Shown here one piece after another: positions 42,833-54,671 of a stretch of 64,000 nucleotides of DNA. The stretch lies in NCBI GenBank assembly GCA_024114885.1, contig CP099420.1, forward strand, positions 806,001 through 870,000, in the 5' to 3' direction. A model generated the notes under the pieces. That model searched no databases and was not told the DNA's origin. It saw nothing but the letters and a program-made list of their open reading frames with translations. The first letter of the stretch is position 1. Each line of letters opens with the position of its first letter. Source of the stretch: Septoria linicola. Lineage: Eukaryota > Ascomycota > Dothideomycetes > Mycosphaerellales > Mycosphaerellaceae. Position numbers and translations under genes: made by a program.

Positions 42833-45169
42833 ATGGACAGTGCTGCGAGCACTGTGACTCCGGTCGCTGCGGTGACAAAGCGAAAGACGATCATTGCTGC
42901 TTGTCAATTCTGCAGAAGCAAAAAGTTCAAGGTACACCATGGCATACTAACAAAATCATGTAACTACTGATGATCTGTTGACAAGTGCGATGGCAAACGG
43001 CCTTGCGATCAATGCAGTGCACGGCATAGAGAGTGCACCTACTTCACTGCCGCCAACGAGACCCGGCAGCAAAGTGTTAAGCGCAAATACGAAGAAGTGA
43101 ACCAAGCTTTCCACGACACCAACAACCTCATCCGTGCACTGATGAGTAGCAAAGGGAATCATGCCCATGCTGTACTTGACCTTCTTCGTGCAGGCCACTC
43201 TCCAGCAGAAATTGTGTCACACATGCAGGGCAGTCCTGTTCACGATGCCGTATCTTTCACCTATGAGCAACGCTTGCAACGGAAGGCGTTGATCTGCATA
43301 TGTCAATCGAGCTGTGATTTAGAAGATCTATAGTTCTTGGCGCCGCTTGTCCTAAGTTCAACCACGAGAATGGAGGCGCTGGGCCCGGCCAGCGACATGC
43401 TGAGGAATCGAATCATTAATCTGGAGCTGCTGACAGGTATCGTTGCCAGTCGGTACGGCTCTTTGACTCATCTGAGTGACATGCACGAGCCCTTGGATGC
43501 TCACTACATTTACGTCCCAGCAGATCCCTGGACCGAAATGACCTCGTCCGATGAGACTGTGTCTTTGTTGGTCACGGTCTTTCTGAGGTTCGCGAACGGA
43601 TATTGGCGACTCGTGGAGGAGGACCTGTTCTTGCGAGCAATGCGTAGCCGGAGAATGGCGAATGAGTATTGCTCACCACTGCTCGTCAATGCGATTTGTG
43701 CATGGGCTTCTCTCTACACCGAAATCCCGGAGACTTTCAGAATGCCCGGACAATATGCTACACGTGGACAGATATTCTACGAAGAAGCAATGCGACTTTG
43801 GGGACTTGAGAGAGATAGGTCATCCATGACAAATGTGTCTGCATTGCTGATTATGGCATGTGACTCGTCAGTACGCGGCAAGGACGCGAACGCGCCAGTA
43901 CTATGCAAGGCGGCTGTCAAGAGTCTGCAAAGGCATCGAGAGGTCGATACCAGTCATATGTTGGGTAAAACCGCGAGCGACTATATGCGCGCCAGAGAGA
44001 GCCTGACTGGAAGCGTGCTATGGGAAGAGCTCGGCATCACCACACATCAGATGGCTCATCTGGACTCTGTCGCCATGAAGACCGAGAACCTACCGCGTTT
44101 AGACCATTTACCGGACAGACTGGGATATTGGAGCGGATACCCCTACACAACTGTACCAATGCCATTTCGAGCTAATCTCCTCATGCGGGAACGCCAGACT
44201 ATGTCTGTATTCAATGCCGAGCTTTTTCGCATCGTGGCACCCGTTAACGCAACACACGCCTGTCGACCTCATCAGACTCGGCAAAGATCTAGGTCAGCGC
44301 ATGGCAGCATGGCATCTCGACTTGCATACAGATCTTCGCGTGCGGAAGGTCATGCCTGCTCCAATGTTTGAATTTCAGTGAGTCAAACTGCCACTTCGGT
44401 TGATAACGCACTGCTGACCATGCGACAGCGCCGAATACTGTAGTCACTTGATCCACCTCTATCACCGCGCCTGGATCAGGGTGTTCGGCGACTCAGGAAG
44501 TCCTACATTCGAAGACATATCTGAAGCAGACTCGACAGGCGAGGAGGATTGTATCCTCGAGAGCATGCGCGGGAGAAATTCCTTCCACTTGCATTCGAAG
44601 GTGCGTACAGAGGCGCCACATTGGTCCGGGACTATCGACAACTATACGGATCAAAAGTCTGCGTGCCGCATGTCATGATGCATTCTGCCGAGAATGTCTT
44701 CTTCTTACTCAAACACCTGCCTCGCAGTGATAAGCATTATCATTCGCAAGCTTTTCCTAATGATGCGGCTCCCCCAAGCGGTACGCCAACGCCCTTGCCC
44801 AGCGACGCAGCACCAATCAATAACCCGACCATCGCCTTTGTCGAATGCTTCCGGGTTCCGTTAGGCGCAGGTGTGCAGATGATGCTACCACGAGCCATGA
44901 CGCAAATGGTGAGATGGCGATGTATGATTACAGACCGGACATGGCTTGCTGACGAAAATCCGGGCCAGGTCTTCCACACCGCCATGCAACTCAACATCAG
45001 ACTCCCTGAACCCGTGGAACGAATGCTTCAGTTGTTCCATCAAACGAGTTGGAATATCTCGGACCTCGAAATGATCGACTCCGTGCAGCCAAATCTTGCA
45101 CTGACGATCGAACCGTACGTTGCGGGGAATCGAAAGGCAGTAGAAATGGGTAGGCTGCTAAGGCAATGA
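42833..45169 (+). CDS. Zn2Cys6 transcription factor, reading frame disturbed
   Basis: Fungal binuclear zinc-cluster regulator with a middle homology domain. Exon 1 (42833-42931) and exon 2 (from 42986) join to CQFCRSKKFKCDGKRPCDQC plus SARHREC, the C-x2-C-x6-C-x5-C-x2-C-x6-C cluster. Then come a coiled segment and HAHAVLDLLRAGHSPAEIVSHM. An in-frame TAG at 43331 is best explained by an 84 nt intron at 43250-43333. The regulatory domain continues through AICAWASLYTEIPETF and YWSGYPYTTVPMPFRANLL. Two further frame changes remain. Near 44250 the reading shifts to HTPVDLIRLGKDLGQRMAAW, which then splices at 44378-44428 to HLIHLYHRAWIRVFGD. Near 44560 it shifts to HAREKFLPLAFEGAYRG. Weak introns could replace either shift. 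It is therefore an intact gene with unusual splicing, a gene with base errors, or a young pseudogene. Confidence 0.7.
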
Positions 45170-46213
45170 GATTTCCAAATGTGGAGCAACGCAATGGAGT
45201 TGATCACGGGCAGATCTATGCTGAATTTGCTGCGTGAGGTATGTAAACTGTGCCCTGCGCCGGGGTGATCGATGGTTGCAGACCTGGATGAAGCCTTGAC
45301 TTGGAAGACAAGCTTGAATGCATACTCAACCGCGGCGGGGGGCATTTATTACCATGATGTTACGAGACTTGGACAGCATCGGGGTGAAGGTTGACGAGAC
45401 AAGTGCGATCACAGCTCCCGCCGCGTTGGGGCGAGTCTTCATCACGATAGAATTTGCTTCTTTACCGGTCAGTAGAGATCGAACTGAGCATTAGTTTGCT
45501 TATTGATAAAATCTAGGCATTTCCGTTGGGTGACACTGGCGGGCTTATGAACAGCTCCATCGAGATGTGTTGGCTCCGGATCGCTACCAGTCGGTCGCGG
45601 GGATCAGCCTGTGAAGGGCAGAAGCACAAACATCCTCCTCTACGCCCTCTTTAGCATCGACGCACGTGGAAGTAGTACGCGTCTCTGTTCTTCATGCATA
45701 TCCTGAATCGGGATGGTAGCGGCGCTAGCGGGCTGCCACATTTCGGCAGTCCCGCTTGGCAGAAGATGCCAATGAGCTTGTCACTTCCTCTCCAAACCAG
45801 CGACCAGCATGCTCGACACGAACATCTCGTAAGCCGTCTCTGGTCATCGAGATCTATCATGAAGCCTGAAAGGAACTTCGTGAATGATTTATGGACGCCT
45901 GCAGTGTTCTATGATTTGCGCACGCGAACGCCACCACTTTCCCGCCCGACATAGTTTGGTGGCTTCGTCCAGACCTGGACGAGACTGCCCCCTAAGAATC
46001 AAAAAATGATTCGACTGAGAAGCAACCAAACGCTTCTCAAGCCACGGATTCCACACGACTCCATGACCGAAAAGCTTGTCGTCGATTAGGCTAGCATGTT
46101 TCGCTGACCCAAGAATACATATACATACACAAGGTCCCGGCCAAGCTGTCACTTCTTGAGTCTCCTCTGCACTTTCTGTAAGGCTTTGGCGATATTGGTC
46201 CTATCTCGCCAAA
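45170..46213. other. Intergenic, about 1 kb
   Basis: No supported gene. Short frames on both strands have no motif. The right side is upstream of the PAN-domain gene. Confidence 0.4.
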
Positions 46214-47742
46214 ATGGGCAACGTTTGCTCCTTTGATTCGCCCGACCTCGTGCGTACGGTGGCCGTCGCTGCTGCGGGTGGAGCAGTAGCTGTGATTCCA
46301 GTCTGTTTTCCAAAATTCAGCTCGTTCTACATTCAATGCTGACGCGACTTTGATAGACTTTTGCTGCTTCTGCCGCAAATTTGGCCTTCTTGTCGGTCAA
46401 GGGAAGCTTTACTGGAACGTTTGCGTTCGCTGGTTCCGGTGCTCAGCCTACAGTCTGCTCGTTTCCTACACAAGTAAATGGCAACCCAGCAAGCATCACG
46501 CCTTACATTATCGGTAACGACAATGCTCGCACCAATTGCAACGTGATCGCGCTGGCTACCACTGTCGATGGTGGTGGCTCGACAACAGTCACTGGCCCTG
46601 TCTCCTGCCCGAGTGTGTTTTTGAACGACCTGCCCATCGGCTCTTACAAATTGGAGTTCGATGCCCCATTTCCAACCAACCTTGGCAGTAATCCGAGTGC
46701 GATCAGTATCGCGACCAATTCTTTCTCTTGGACAACACCCCTCACTGCGTCCACTACTACTCTGAGCCAATCGACCGTGACTGAGTCAACAACCACGGAC
46801 GTTACCCAGACGAATACGGTCACTGTTCCTCCTGCAGATGAGACATCCACGACAACGATCACTACAGCCACAAGCACAGACACCGTTTACGCTCCTGCCC
46901 AGAAGAAGTCCACCGTCTTCACTGCCACGACAACGCGTACCAGCACGAGCACTGCACAAAAGACACTGCCTCAGAGCACTGTGACGAAGTACAGCTGTCC
47001 TACCACGCCAGCTTATTGTCCGAACGGCGCGGCACCCAAGGATCTTACCAAGTGCCCCGCTGCAGACAACACTTGCTACACCAGCTCCGACAACCATGTC
47101 TACCAACTGGAATGCGGCACCGATCGTCCCGGCAAAGACGTGACGATGAGAAAGTGCACGACCATGGAAGTCTGCCTCGCGACCTGTGCCAAGACTTCCG
47201 GCTGCAACGCCGTCGCCTACTACCCAGCCGACAGACGCTGCTACCTCAAGAGCTCCAGCGGTTCAGCAGTCAAGAACTCCCAAGTAGTCGGCGCTCGTCT
47301 CGTCAGCAAGTACTCGAAAAAAAAAGATCGCAGAGGCGCAATCAATCTCGGCGGCAACCCGGATTTCACCTATCCTCCAACCCCTGCAGTCTCAACTGTC
47401 AGTCATCCTCAACAGCAAACATACCAAAGCACAAGCTAACCCTTCCCCCCTTTTCTCTAGGCCACCGTGTCCCCAGCAACAACAACCACAACCCGCACCC
47501 TCGCCGGCACGACGACTACTCAGACCAGCACAGTGACCAGCGGCGACCCAGCGAGCACTTCAATTGTCACAGTAGATGAGGGCTCCATTTCGACAGTGAC
47601 TCGCACATCGACTCGCACTGTGTCTGCGAAGAAGACGGTGTATAAGACGATTACTGTGACGAGTAATGTGAGTCCCAAGGCGACGACGACTGTGACGGAG
47701 AAGAGGTGTTCGACGAGGAAGGGGTATGGGTATGGGTATTGA
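46214..47742 (+). CDS. Ser/Thr-rich surface protein with a PAN/apple domain
   Basis: Probable secreted or cell-wall protein. The long exon begins after a TAG acceptor at 46356 with TFAASAANLAFLSVKGSF, and has no ATG of its own. A first exon 46214-46285 (MGNVCSFDSPDL, then RTVAVAAAGGA) joins in phase through a 71 nt intron with a CTGAC branch site and would give a signal-like N-terminus; this start is tentative. A clear intron follows at 47398-47460 (GTCAGT, GCTAAC, TAG), then exon 47461-47742, for about 464 aa. Two regions are very rich in Thr/Ser/Val (for example TTTLSQSTVTESTTTDV), suited to O-mannosylation. Between them about 80 residues form a PAN/apple domain: YQLECGTDRPGKDVTMRKC, VCLATCAKTSGCNAVAYY, CYLKSSSG. 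The C-terminus lacks an obvious GPI signal. PAN domains bind proteins or sugars. Confidence 0.75.
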
Positions 47743-48821
47743 GTGTGAGAAGTGCTGCGAAAAACTTGTCATCCCAAAGCCGCGCTTCTTCCGACCTTTT
47801 CCTGCAAGCTCGAATAATTTTAGCGTTCAAGATGGTAGTCATGAGCGTCATTCCACTTTCTTTCGTGTATCTTCTCTTTTGGGTTCCTGGAGATGGTTTG
47901 GTTTTTGGTTACATGTAAGCTCACCTCGCATGAACTCGATGCACGCAACCCTCTCCTGCTGGCGACGACATCAAAAAGGTCATGTGCTCCCAGGAATCCA
48001 ATAACATTTTGGCCAAGACGGTTCCGATGGACGACGGCACTGTGCCTCACAAGGCAGTGAGTGATACATTGATCAACTTGTTCATTGAGCTTCGTTCTCA
48101 GGGTTCCAGAAAACGCCGAAAATGGAAGAACGGGGCTGTTGGAGGAAGACCGTAAGTAATGGTAGCTGACGGTCAATGATGCAGCAGCAGCAGCTGAGTA
48201 TGATATTTTATCTTGAATCGAATGGAGAAAGATAGCAGGCAAGCTTCGTGCAGGGAACAGGTGTCAGCAGCGCATGCATGGTCGAGCACGTCGTGCGTCG
48301 TGGGGAGGAGGTCTTCTTCCAATTCATGTAGCAGCTTTAAAAATCAACATTGCGGTTCACACTCGGGGAGTCGCAGCCGCGAGGGTTGAATGTGAGAGAT
48401 TTGGTGCAGTAATGCGAGAGCGGTTCTGGACACATGGCAGGAATACTTGGCAGGTAGATAGAGACCTGCTGCGTCCACTCTCGCACGTGGTTCGATGGAT
48501 AAAAAAAGGATGTGGAGAAGGAGTATACTTCTGCCTTTTCTGGGTGAGATGCGGAGAAGGGGTATGGGAGAGTCGCAGAGTGGACGTAATGCTGAAGAAG
48601 TACGCCTCCCGAATTTCTCATCTTCATGCTTTGATTGTAAGAATAGGATGGATATCAGAACATGACTAGATGACTCTGTCCTCGTTGCGCCTTGCTTTGC
48701 GCGCCTCGCTCGTGGTTGTCGTCTACTCGTGCATCAGGTATCATTTTGCAAGTTGGTTGTCTGGGGGATCGTTCGTCGTGGTCGTAGGGTTGCTTATCAA
48801 ATGTCAGGTAGATGGATCATC
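47743..48821. other. Intergenic, about 1.1 kb
   Basis: 3' flanks of two convergent genes. The stretch 48190-48660 is A/G-biased with no recognisable product. No gene called. Confidence 0.4.
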
Positions 48822-49732
48822 TTACACCTCAAAACCGCCCTCATAGAACGTCGTCGTCCTCTTGACTGGTTTCGGTCTCGCAGGTTCCGTGGCAGCTTTC
48901 TTGATGCCAATCTGACTCGGTCGACCAGCAGCACTCGATTTTCTCCTTGAAGGTAGTCTCTCTTTCGCCTCGTCTGTTGAGATGGAGATTTTCCTTTCTT
49001 TCCCTTTTGACGATCGTCTCTCACCACCACTTGGCTCCTCCTTCCCTTTGCCCTTGGCCTCACTCGCTCTGCGCACTGGAACACCAGCTTTTCCGTCTCG
49101 ATTACTCCTCCACATACCGCCGTCTTTGAACCATTCTTCTTTCCAGATTTCGGCTGATTGTTTTACGTCTTCTAGACATGCTTCACCGGCTTGCCAGGCT
49201 GCCTGTCGGTGGGGTGAAGCAATTGCAATGAGAATACTCTCTTCTCCAATATCCACCCTGCCTAATCGATGGGTAATGGCTATGGCTGTGAGGTGATGGG
49301 CTTTCTTGATGGAACATGCTATCCGTGAGAGAGTTTTGAGAGCAAGAGGCGCGTAGGTCGAGTAGGCGAGGTGAGTGACAGCTTTGGATTGGAAAGTGTC
49401 GCGTGTGCAGCCTAGATGGGAGGAAAGAGCGGTACTTAGCTTGGATGGTAGAGAAGAAGATGAGACTTACCAGCAAACAGCACGACGGCGCCCGCTTTGG
49501 CACTCTTCACACGAGCCATCTGCTTGGTGGCATCGAGAGTGTCGTAGGTCAGACTGACATAGACATTCTCTTCGTCTTCACGACTCTGCTCTCCCTCGAA
49601 CTTCTTGTCGTCGTTGGGCACATTGCCATTCGTGCTGCTCTCTGCGGCGCCCATCTTGTCTGTCTGTTCTGCCTCTTCGCCTTCCTTGACAGCAGCAATG
49701 TTGGCAGCGACGTTCTCACGAGACAGCGGCAT
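48822..49732 (-). CDS. cnxH: Molybdopterin synthase catalytic (large) subunit, MoaE/MOCS2B
   Basis: Cytosolic subunit that, with the small sulfur-carrier subunit, converts cyclic pyranopterin monophosphate into molybdopterin for nitrate reductase and other molybdoenzymes. Two exons, 49732-49471 and 49411-48822, join to 283 aa; the splice (GTAAGT donor, CTAG acceptor) creates LFAGCTRDTFQSKAVTHLAY, the first MoaE signature. The second is HRLGRVDIGEESILIAIASPHRQAAW, followed by ACLEDVKQSAEIWKEEWF with the catalytic-region lysines. The C-terminal ~120 residues are basic and low-complexity (Lys/Ser/Arg-rich), longer than in bacterial MoaE but common in fungal forms. The N-terminal ~60 residues are also an extension. 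Divergent from the RRM gene, 444 bp between starts. Confidence 0.92.
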
Positions 49733-50176
49733 TTCTCTCGCACTATATATATGCCTCACACTCACGAACAGCAGAGAGTCGGTCACAAGACACCCATCGA
49801 CATCGACATCGTCATCCCGCCAGCCGACGATGGCCTTGGTCAGATCTCGGGCGGGGATGGCTTGTGCTCTATCAATAATGTGTGCATCTGATCTCGGCGG
49901 CGGAACATCGGCCCAAGTCGGCAAGCCAAGCGAACGCGAACATGCAAGCGCGAGACGGGAGAGCCGTCCTCCTGGCCCTTGACAACTTACCACCAACATC
50001 TACCGCATAACGCCGTCCGTCTGATACTGTGGAGGCATCTGCTACATATCGTCATCCATCACCGGAACGAAGCTGTTTCACTGGTCCAGATCAAACGCGC
50101 GAACGAGAACCAGGGAGGAGAGAGGAGAGACTGAGGCACGGCACCGCGCATGATTGAGTGTTATCGTCCATTCACC
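49733..50176. promoter_or_regulatory. Divergent promoter region, MoaE / RRM gene
   Basis: 444 bp between two divergent start codons. It includes a TATATATA stretch at about 49745 near the MoaE start. Specific factor sites were not resolved. Confidence 0.4.
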
Positions 50177-51199
50177 ATGTCCGGCGAAGACGACACCTTC
50201 GATCTCGACATCTATGGCGATGAGACTCCGGCACAGGAGAAGCAGCAACAACAACAGCAGCAACGGCAAGAAGAGGAGAATCCAGAAGACCGCTTAGACT
50301 TTGGCGATGATACATACGAGGACAGCACCACACAAACCCATCAACAGGATCAACCCACAAATACATCACAGTCCGGTCAGAAGCGCAAAGCTCCTGACGA
50401 TGGCCACGATGAACATCACCAAGCCGCACCTGCGAACCGAACCCCTTCAGCATCCGCTCGGCCTGCCTCAGCAACGCCTGCCTATGCATCTACAGAGCCC
50501 AATGCCACGCAAGCCCTGAAACTATCCGAACTGCAATGGTGGACCACAGAAGAAGACCTCCGCGCCTTTTGCGCATCGGCTGAAGTCGAAGACCAACTCC
50601 GCGACATTGCGTTTGGCGAACACAAGATCAACGGCAAGAGTCGCGGAGAGGCTTACCTTGAATTTGACTCTCCCGCAGCCGCATCAGCTGTAAAGCGCGC
50701 GATCGAGGCGAGAGATGAGCCGACTGCGAAGAATGAGGACGCCACGACCCCCGCAGAAGGGAAAAGGAAGAACCAATTCCAAGTCTGGTACGTCGGCCTC
50801 GGAAACCCCTTCAAGGGTCGCGATTCTGGCCAAGCAACCAAAAAGGACGCAGGAGCATACAATGCCGCACCTTCAAGAGGCGGCTTCCAAAGAGGAGGTT
50901 TCCAAGACAGAGGCCGCGGCGGCTTCCAATCTCGAGCTGGAGGAGGAGCTTTCCCGGGCGGGAGAGGCGGTTTCCAGCAAAATCAACAACAGCAGCAGGG
51001 CTTTGGTGGTATGAACGGCGGATATGGCGGCGGCTATGGGAACGCCAACCCCATGATGGGCGGAATGATGGCGAATCCCATGATGGCTATGGGCATGAAT
51101 GGCATGGGCTTTCGAGGAGGCTTCGGCGGCTACCCGATGCGAGGCGGCTTTCAAAATGGCTTCCAAGGAAACGGTGGCTATCAGGGGAGAGGCAGATAG
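50177..51199 (+). CDS. CPSF6-like RNA-binding protein (RRM, Gly/Arg-rich tail)
   Basis: Nuclear RNA-binding protein of 340 aa, single exon, start ATG 50177 in a CACC context; an in-frame ATG lies 27 bases upstream. The N-terminus is acidic (EDDTFDLDIYGDE) followed by a poly-Gln run. The RRM is at about residues 115-185 and reads LKLSELQWWTTEEDLRAF for RNP2, then KINGKSRGEAYLEF for RNP1. The WWTTxEDL form is typical of the 68 kDa subunit of cleavage factor I (CPSF6/7), which acts in 3'-end formation. A QVWYVGLGNPFKG segment follows. The last 100 residues are RGG/FGG- and Met-Asn-Pro-rich, with phase-separation-type composition. The poly-Gln tract is encoded by a CAG/CAA microsatellite. Confidence 0.85.
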   Translation: MSGEDDTFDLDIYGDETPAQEKQQQQQQQRQEEENPEDRLDFGDDTYEDSTTQTHQQDQPTNTSQSGQKRKAPDDGHDEHHQAAPANRTPSASARPASATPAYASTEPNATQALKLSELQWWTTEEDLRAFCASAEVEDQLRDIAFGEHKINGKSRGEAYLEFDSPAAASAVKRAIEARDEPTAKNEDATTPAEGKRKNQFQVWYVGLGNPFKGRDSGQATKKDAGAYNAAPSRGGFQRGGFQDRGRGGFQSRAGGGAFPGGRGGFQQNQQQQQGFGGMNGGYGGGYGNANPMMGGMMANPMMAMGMNGMGFRGGFGGYPMRGGFQNGFQGNGGYQGRGR

Positions 51200-51991
51200 C
51201 GTATCATGCTATGTATTAATGTGAAAAAGAGAGAACAAATACCTCGCTCAGCTACGATCTATGCTGGATTGGTCATTGGCGATCAACATGGTGCCTACCG
51301 CCTGCGCATGTACAGCTCTACTATGTCACCAGAGCGCTGGCAAGATATGATCCGTAAAGCCGATGGTCCACCGGCCATTGCCCTGGAGAGCAAGAGCATC
51401 TCTCACCCGTGCGCAAGACTTGCAAAGAGCAGACAAGACTATCAACTTGGCCCCAAACAGTCACACTATCGTGCGTGCGAGAATAGGCAGCACACCATGT
51501 CATCACATTTATCCCAATTGTGTTCACGTACTTTTACTACAATGTCCGTCCCATTGGTCAATGCGTAGTCGCGAGCGAACTGATGCCAGGGACCAGATGT
51601 ATCGATCAGTAGTCAATCCTGTCGCTCGCCTTTGTCTACCAAATCGCCTTGTCCCTAGGGACTCAGACCTATGTTCGTCTGTGTGGAAGAAAACCGACAT
51701 CGTTTGGCCGAAAGAAGGGTTGCCTGTAATCGGAAAAAGCCTGGCGCGAGAGCCTGCTGGCCAGATGGGCGTCGTGAATGTTCACACCTGTCTTGGCTAT
51801 AGCTATCGATTGCGGTTGCGACGTCTGTCGCCAGCTTCGGTGTCGCTTGATGAACTGCTGGGAGAGCGCCGCAGCTACACATGACAAAGCCTTTTGACGG
51901 CTTCGAGACGAGTTGGAAGCTCGCAAGAGGGCCAGTAGCAGTACACGCTGCGTAGACAGGTGCTCGTGCAGATAATGTGGACAAGTGGTTC
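51200..51991. other. Intergenic between convergent genes
   Basis: 3' flanks of the RRM gene and the HTH protein gene. Overlapping short frames on both strands show no domain. No gene called. Confidence 0.4.
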
Positions 51992-52525
51992 TCATTCGCT
52001 TTCCTCAATGCTCGAAGTGTCGTTGATGGTGAAGTCAACGGTAGCGACCGAACGGCCTATATCGCGAGCAACGTCTTTGCGTGAGATGCCTTTGGCGTGC
52101 AATTCGTGTATTTTCTCTATCTCGTCCTCTAGCAGCCGAGGCCTTTGCCGGACTGCTGGTGCAGGCATGCTTTCACGCACGAATGTAGTGCTTCGATTGA
52201 GCTGCTCAGCAATATCGCGGATTGATGTTCCTTCACGATACTTCTGCAGGATGAGTTCGTCATGCTCGGTAGACCTTGAACGCGTCTTGATTATCAGGTC
52301 CGGGTGCTGTCTCGTGAGACGAATGTGAACATGAGCAGTACGCCCGCGATGCGACCGCCCAAGCTCTCTTGCAACGACATTTCTAGTCGCACCCCCTCGC
52401 AAACGCTTCACGATGTACGCGTCTTCGGCCTCTGTGAACTGAACATTTGGTTTGTATGAGCGTGGAGCATCGGCTTCGATCTTTACCGCATAACAATGCG
52501 CGGGAGTGGGCAGCTTCGTCAACAT
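51992..52525 (-). CDS. Small protein with three helix-turn-helix-like repeats
   Basis: Single exon, 177 aa from ATG 52525; the frame is open further upstream, but that part looks non-coding. Three successive segments share a homeodomain/Myb-like HTH pattern of an acidic helix, a hydrophobic helix and a final recognition-like helix. They are FTEAEDAYIVKRLRGG with RNVVARELGRS; STEHDELILQKYREG with IRDIAEQLNRSTTFV; and LLEDEIEKIHELHAKG with RKDVARDIGRSVATV. The pattern 'xxEDxxIxxLxxxGxxxxxIAxxLxRSxxxV' recurs at about 55-65 residue spacing. This suggests a DNA-binding protein, possibly a regulator or a domesticated or relic transposase-related HTH protein; no catalytic domain is present. I do not recognise a named family. 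Confidence 0.6.
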   Translation of the reverse strand: MLTKLPTPAHCYAVKIEADAPRSYKPNVQFTEAEDAYIVKRLRGGATRNVVARELGRSHRGRTAHVHIRLTRQHPDLIIKTRSRSTEHDELILQKYREGTSIRDIAEQLNRSTTFVRESMPAPAVRQRPRLLEDEIEKIHELHAKGISRKDVARDIGRSVATVDFTINDTSSIEESE

Positions 52526-53599
52526 CCACGGCAAAGCTCGCCGACAAGAGAGTAAGGTTAGCGTTTCTCGATTGTCACTGGTTTGAGCTTTGGCGATGCA
52601 TCGTGTTGCCGGATGTCCATGTTGATGTTGGGAGCGTGCGATTGGACGCGTTTCAGAAGATCGCGTGCACACGTGCCTCGAGCGGGTTTTACTCCTCCAG
52701 ACTCGCCCCAAATCTTTGCTGCATCGTGCATCTGCGCCTCCATTCGTGCGTGTCTCTAGGAATAGCCGAAGAATCTGACTTGGTCATTGCCTTGAGCCTC
52801 GCTTACCATGCATGTTGTGTCGTTTCGGATACAGATGCCACTGAAGTAGTGTATACTCCCACTCCGCACATAAGCGTCTTGATGGGTCAATGAAAAGACC
52901 AGCAATATGGATGCTACGCAAGGCCGGGGACTTCTCTCGTGGTAGTTATGCCTTGGGCGTGTCCGAAAGACTCTCCATGACCTTGCTGTCGGATCAAGAG
53001 CATGGAGTCAACAGACTGAACGAAGGCAGTTGTGCAGGCAGCGTTTTCCCAAGCAGTATCCTATAGTAGGACAGTATCAACTGTCGCCAGACCTCGCTGA
53101 TGGATAGTCCGCGCCTACGCTTCTGGAAAGGCCATCAAAGCCACATCAGGATTTACTTGCTCAAGAGGCGCGGCTACGTGCAGCACCATCGCCGGGAGAG
53201 TCGCCTCAGCGACTGGGGACCCGCAAACTTGCTCATCGTCTTTTGGGTATGAGTATATAAAAGGACGGCTGTTTTGAACATCGGAGCGTATAAACACCTA
53301 CGATGTTACGCGTTCAACATCTGCCCGCTGATCACGAACCAACAGCCAAGACTTACAACGCCACAACCGCGAGCCCCTCGTCATCAGGACTGAGCAGCAG
53401 CACGTCTTTTTCAACACGTGGAGAGCGGTTTGGAGACCATTGGATCTGGCGAACAACGTGGAAAAGTATGCTCGTACGTCAGGAACAAGCATTCATCGGA
53501 CGTGGCGATGATGGCAATGCCAGCGCTCCCGATATGTAGACACGAACGATCGCTCGTTGTAGACAATGCAACGAGACTTCACCTGACAGCAGATACCAC
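52526..53599. other. Intergenic, about 1.1 kb
   Basis: Upstream of both the HTH protein (left) and the secreted protein (right). The start codon of the secreted protein should lie here if it has an extra exon. No other gene recognised. Confidence 0.4.
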
Positions 53600-54671
53600 T
53601 TGAAGAGAGCATCTTCCATCATCAAGGTCCTCTCTGCATGGGCAATGTGTATCACGGCAGCTGGAGCTCAGCTTCTGCCTCAATGCGACCCGACCACGAA
53701 TGGAACAACTTACAGTGGCACTGCCGGCTCTGGGCTCCAGCTCAACAGCACGACTATTCGCAAGATCGATGCTCAAGATGCCAATCAAGGTGTGGCACTT
53801 GATACTGATCACTTCTACTCAATCGACAACTTCTCGATCACGAAGCACAACAAGACAACCGGCGACTCTCCGCTCCAATGGTATGGAGGTGAAGCTGGCC
53901 CGATCATTCACTTGGACGGCGGTGTCGTGTTCGGTGACATTCTGTACGCACCTCATAGTAACTACCCGCAGTCACCCATCACTAGTTCAGTCGAAATATG
54001 GAACACGACAACAATGCAGCATATCCCCTCTCACCCACTCGGCATATATCGTGGATCTCTCACGTGGATTGATCAGGACCCTACTACTCAGATTTGGTAC
54101 GGCACCTTCGCGAACTACGATCGGGTCCAAGCTGGACAAATGTTGCCGTATGGTCTGACTATGAATACGCAACTTGTACAGTTCAACTCAGACTGGTTGG
54201 TCGCCAGATCCTGGATCTTTCCGGACATTCTAAGGCGGTCATTCAGTCCTATGAGCAATTCTGGTGGCAGCTTCGGCCCGGATGGCTGGCTCTATATCAC
54301 CGGGCACGACGACGCGAGGATCTATGTTTTGAAGCTTCCAGATGCAGGAAGCACGCTCATCTGGGTAGCCACGATCCAGGCGCTAGATATCGCCGGACAA
54401 GGTAAGTTCGCTTCTTCATCTCCAGGCGCTTCTTCATCTGGCACAGTCCTGGAGAAGCTTGTCAACATTTCCGGCCTTGACTGACTCCTCGTCCGCAACG
54501 CCAGGCATTGCTTGGGATCGATCGCGTGGCTCGAATGCCACACTGTTCGGCATCAGCAGGGAAGAGTCGCAGGTCGTCGAGATGCGCGTTCCGCTTCAAT
54601 GTTGCTCCTGGCAGGTCCTAACGACCATTGGAGCAGTGTACGGCCCGGGCGATTTCATGCGTTCGGAATAG
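53600..54671 (+). CDS. Secreted propeller-like protein, start codon not found
   Basis: The frame begins at TTG 53600 with KRASSIIKVLSAWAMCITAAG, an excellent signal peptide ending AGAQ, but no ATG precedes it back to the stop at 53537. The only nearby in-frame ATG (in AMCITAAG) would discard most of the signal. Either an upstream exon provides the start or ATG has become TTG. Exon 1 ends at 54401 (donor GTAAGT); exon 2 starts at 54505 after CCAG and ends at 54671, for about 322 residues. Motifs such as QGVALDTDHFYSIDNFSI, GIYRGSLTWIDQ, GSFGPDGWLYITGHDDARIYVLKL and GQGIAWDRSR resemble blades of an SMP-30/NHL-type β-propeller. Several N-glycosylation sites support export. Enzyme activity unknown. 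Confidence 0.65.
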
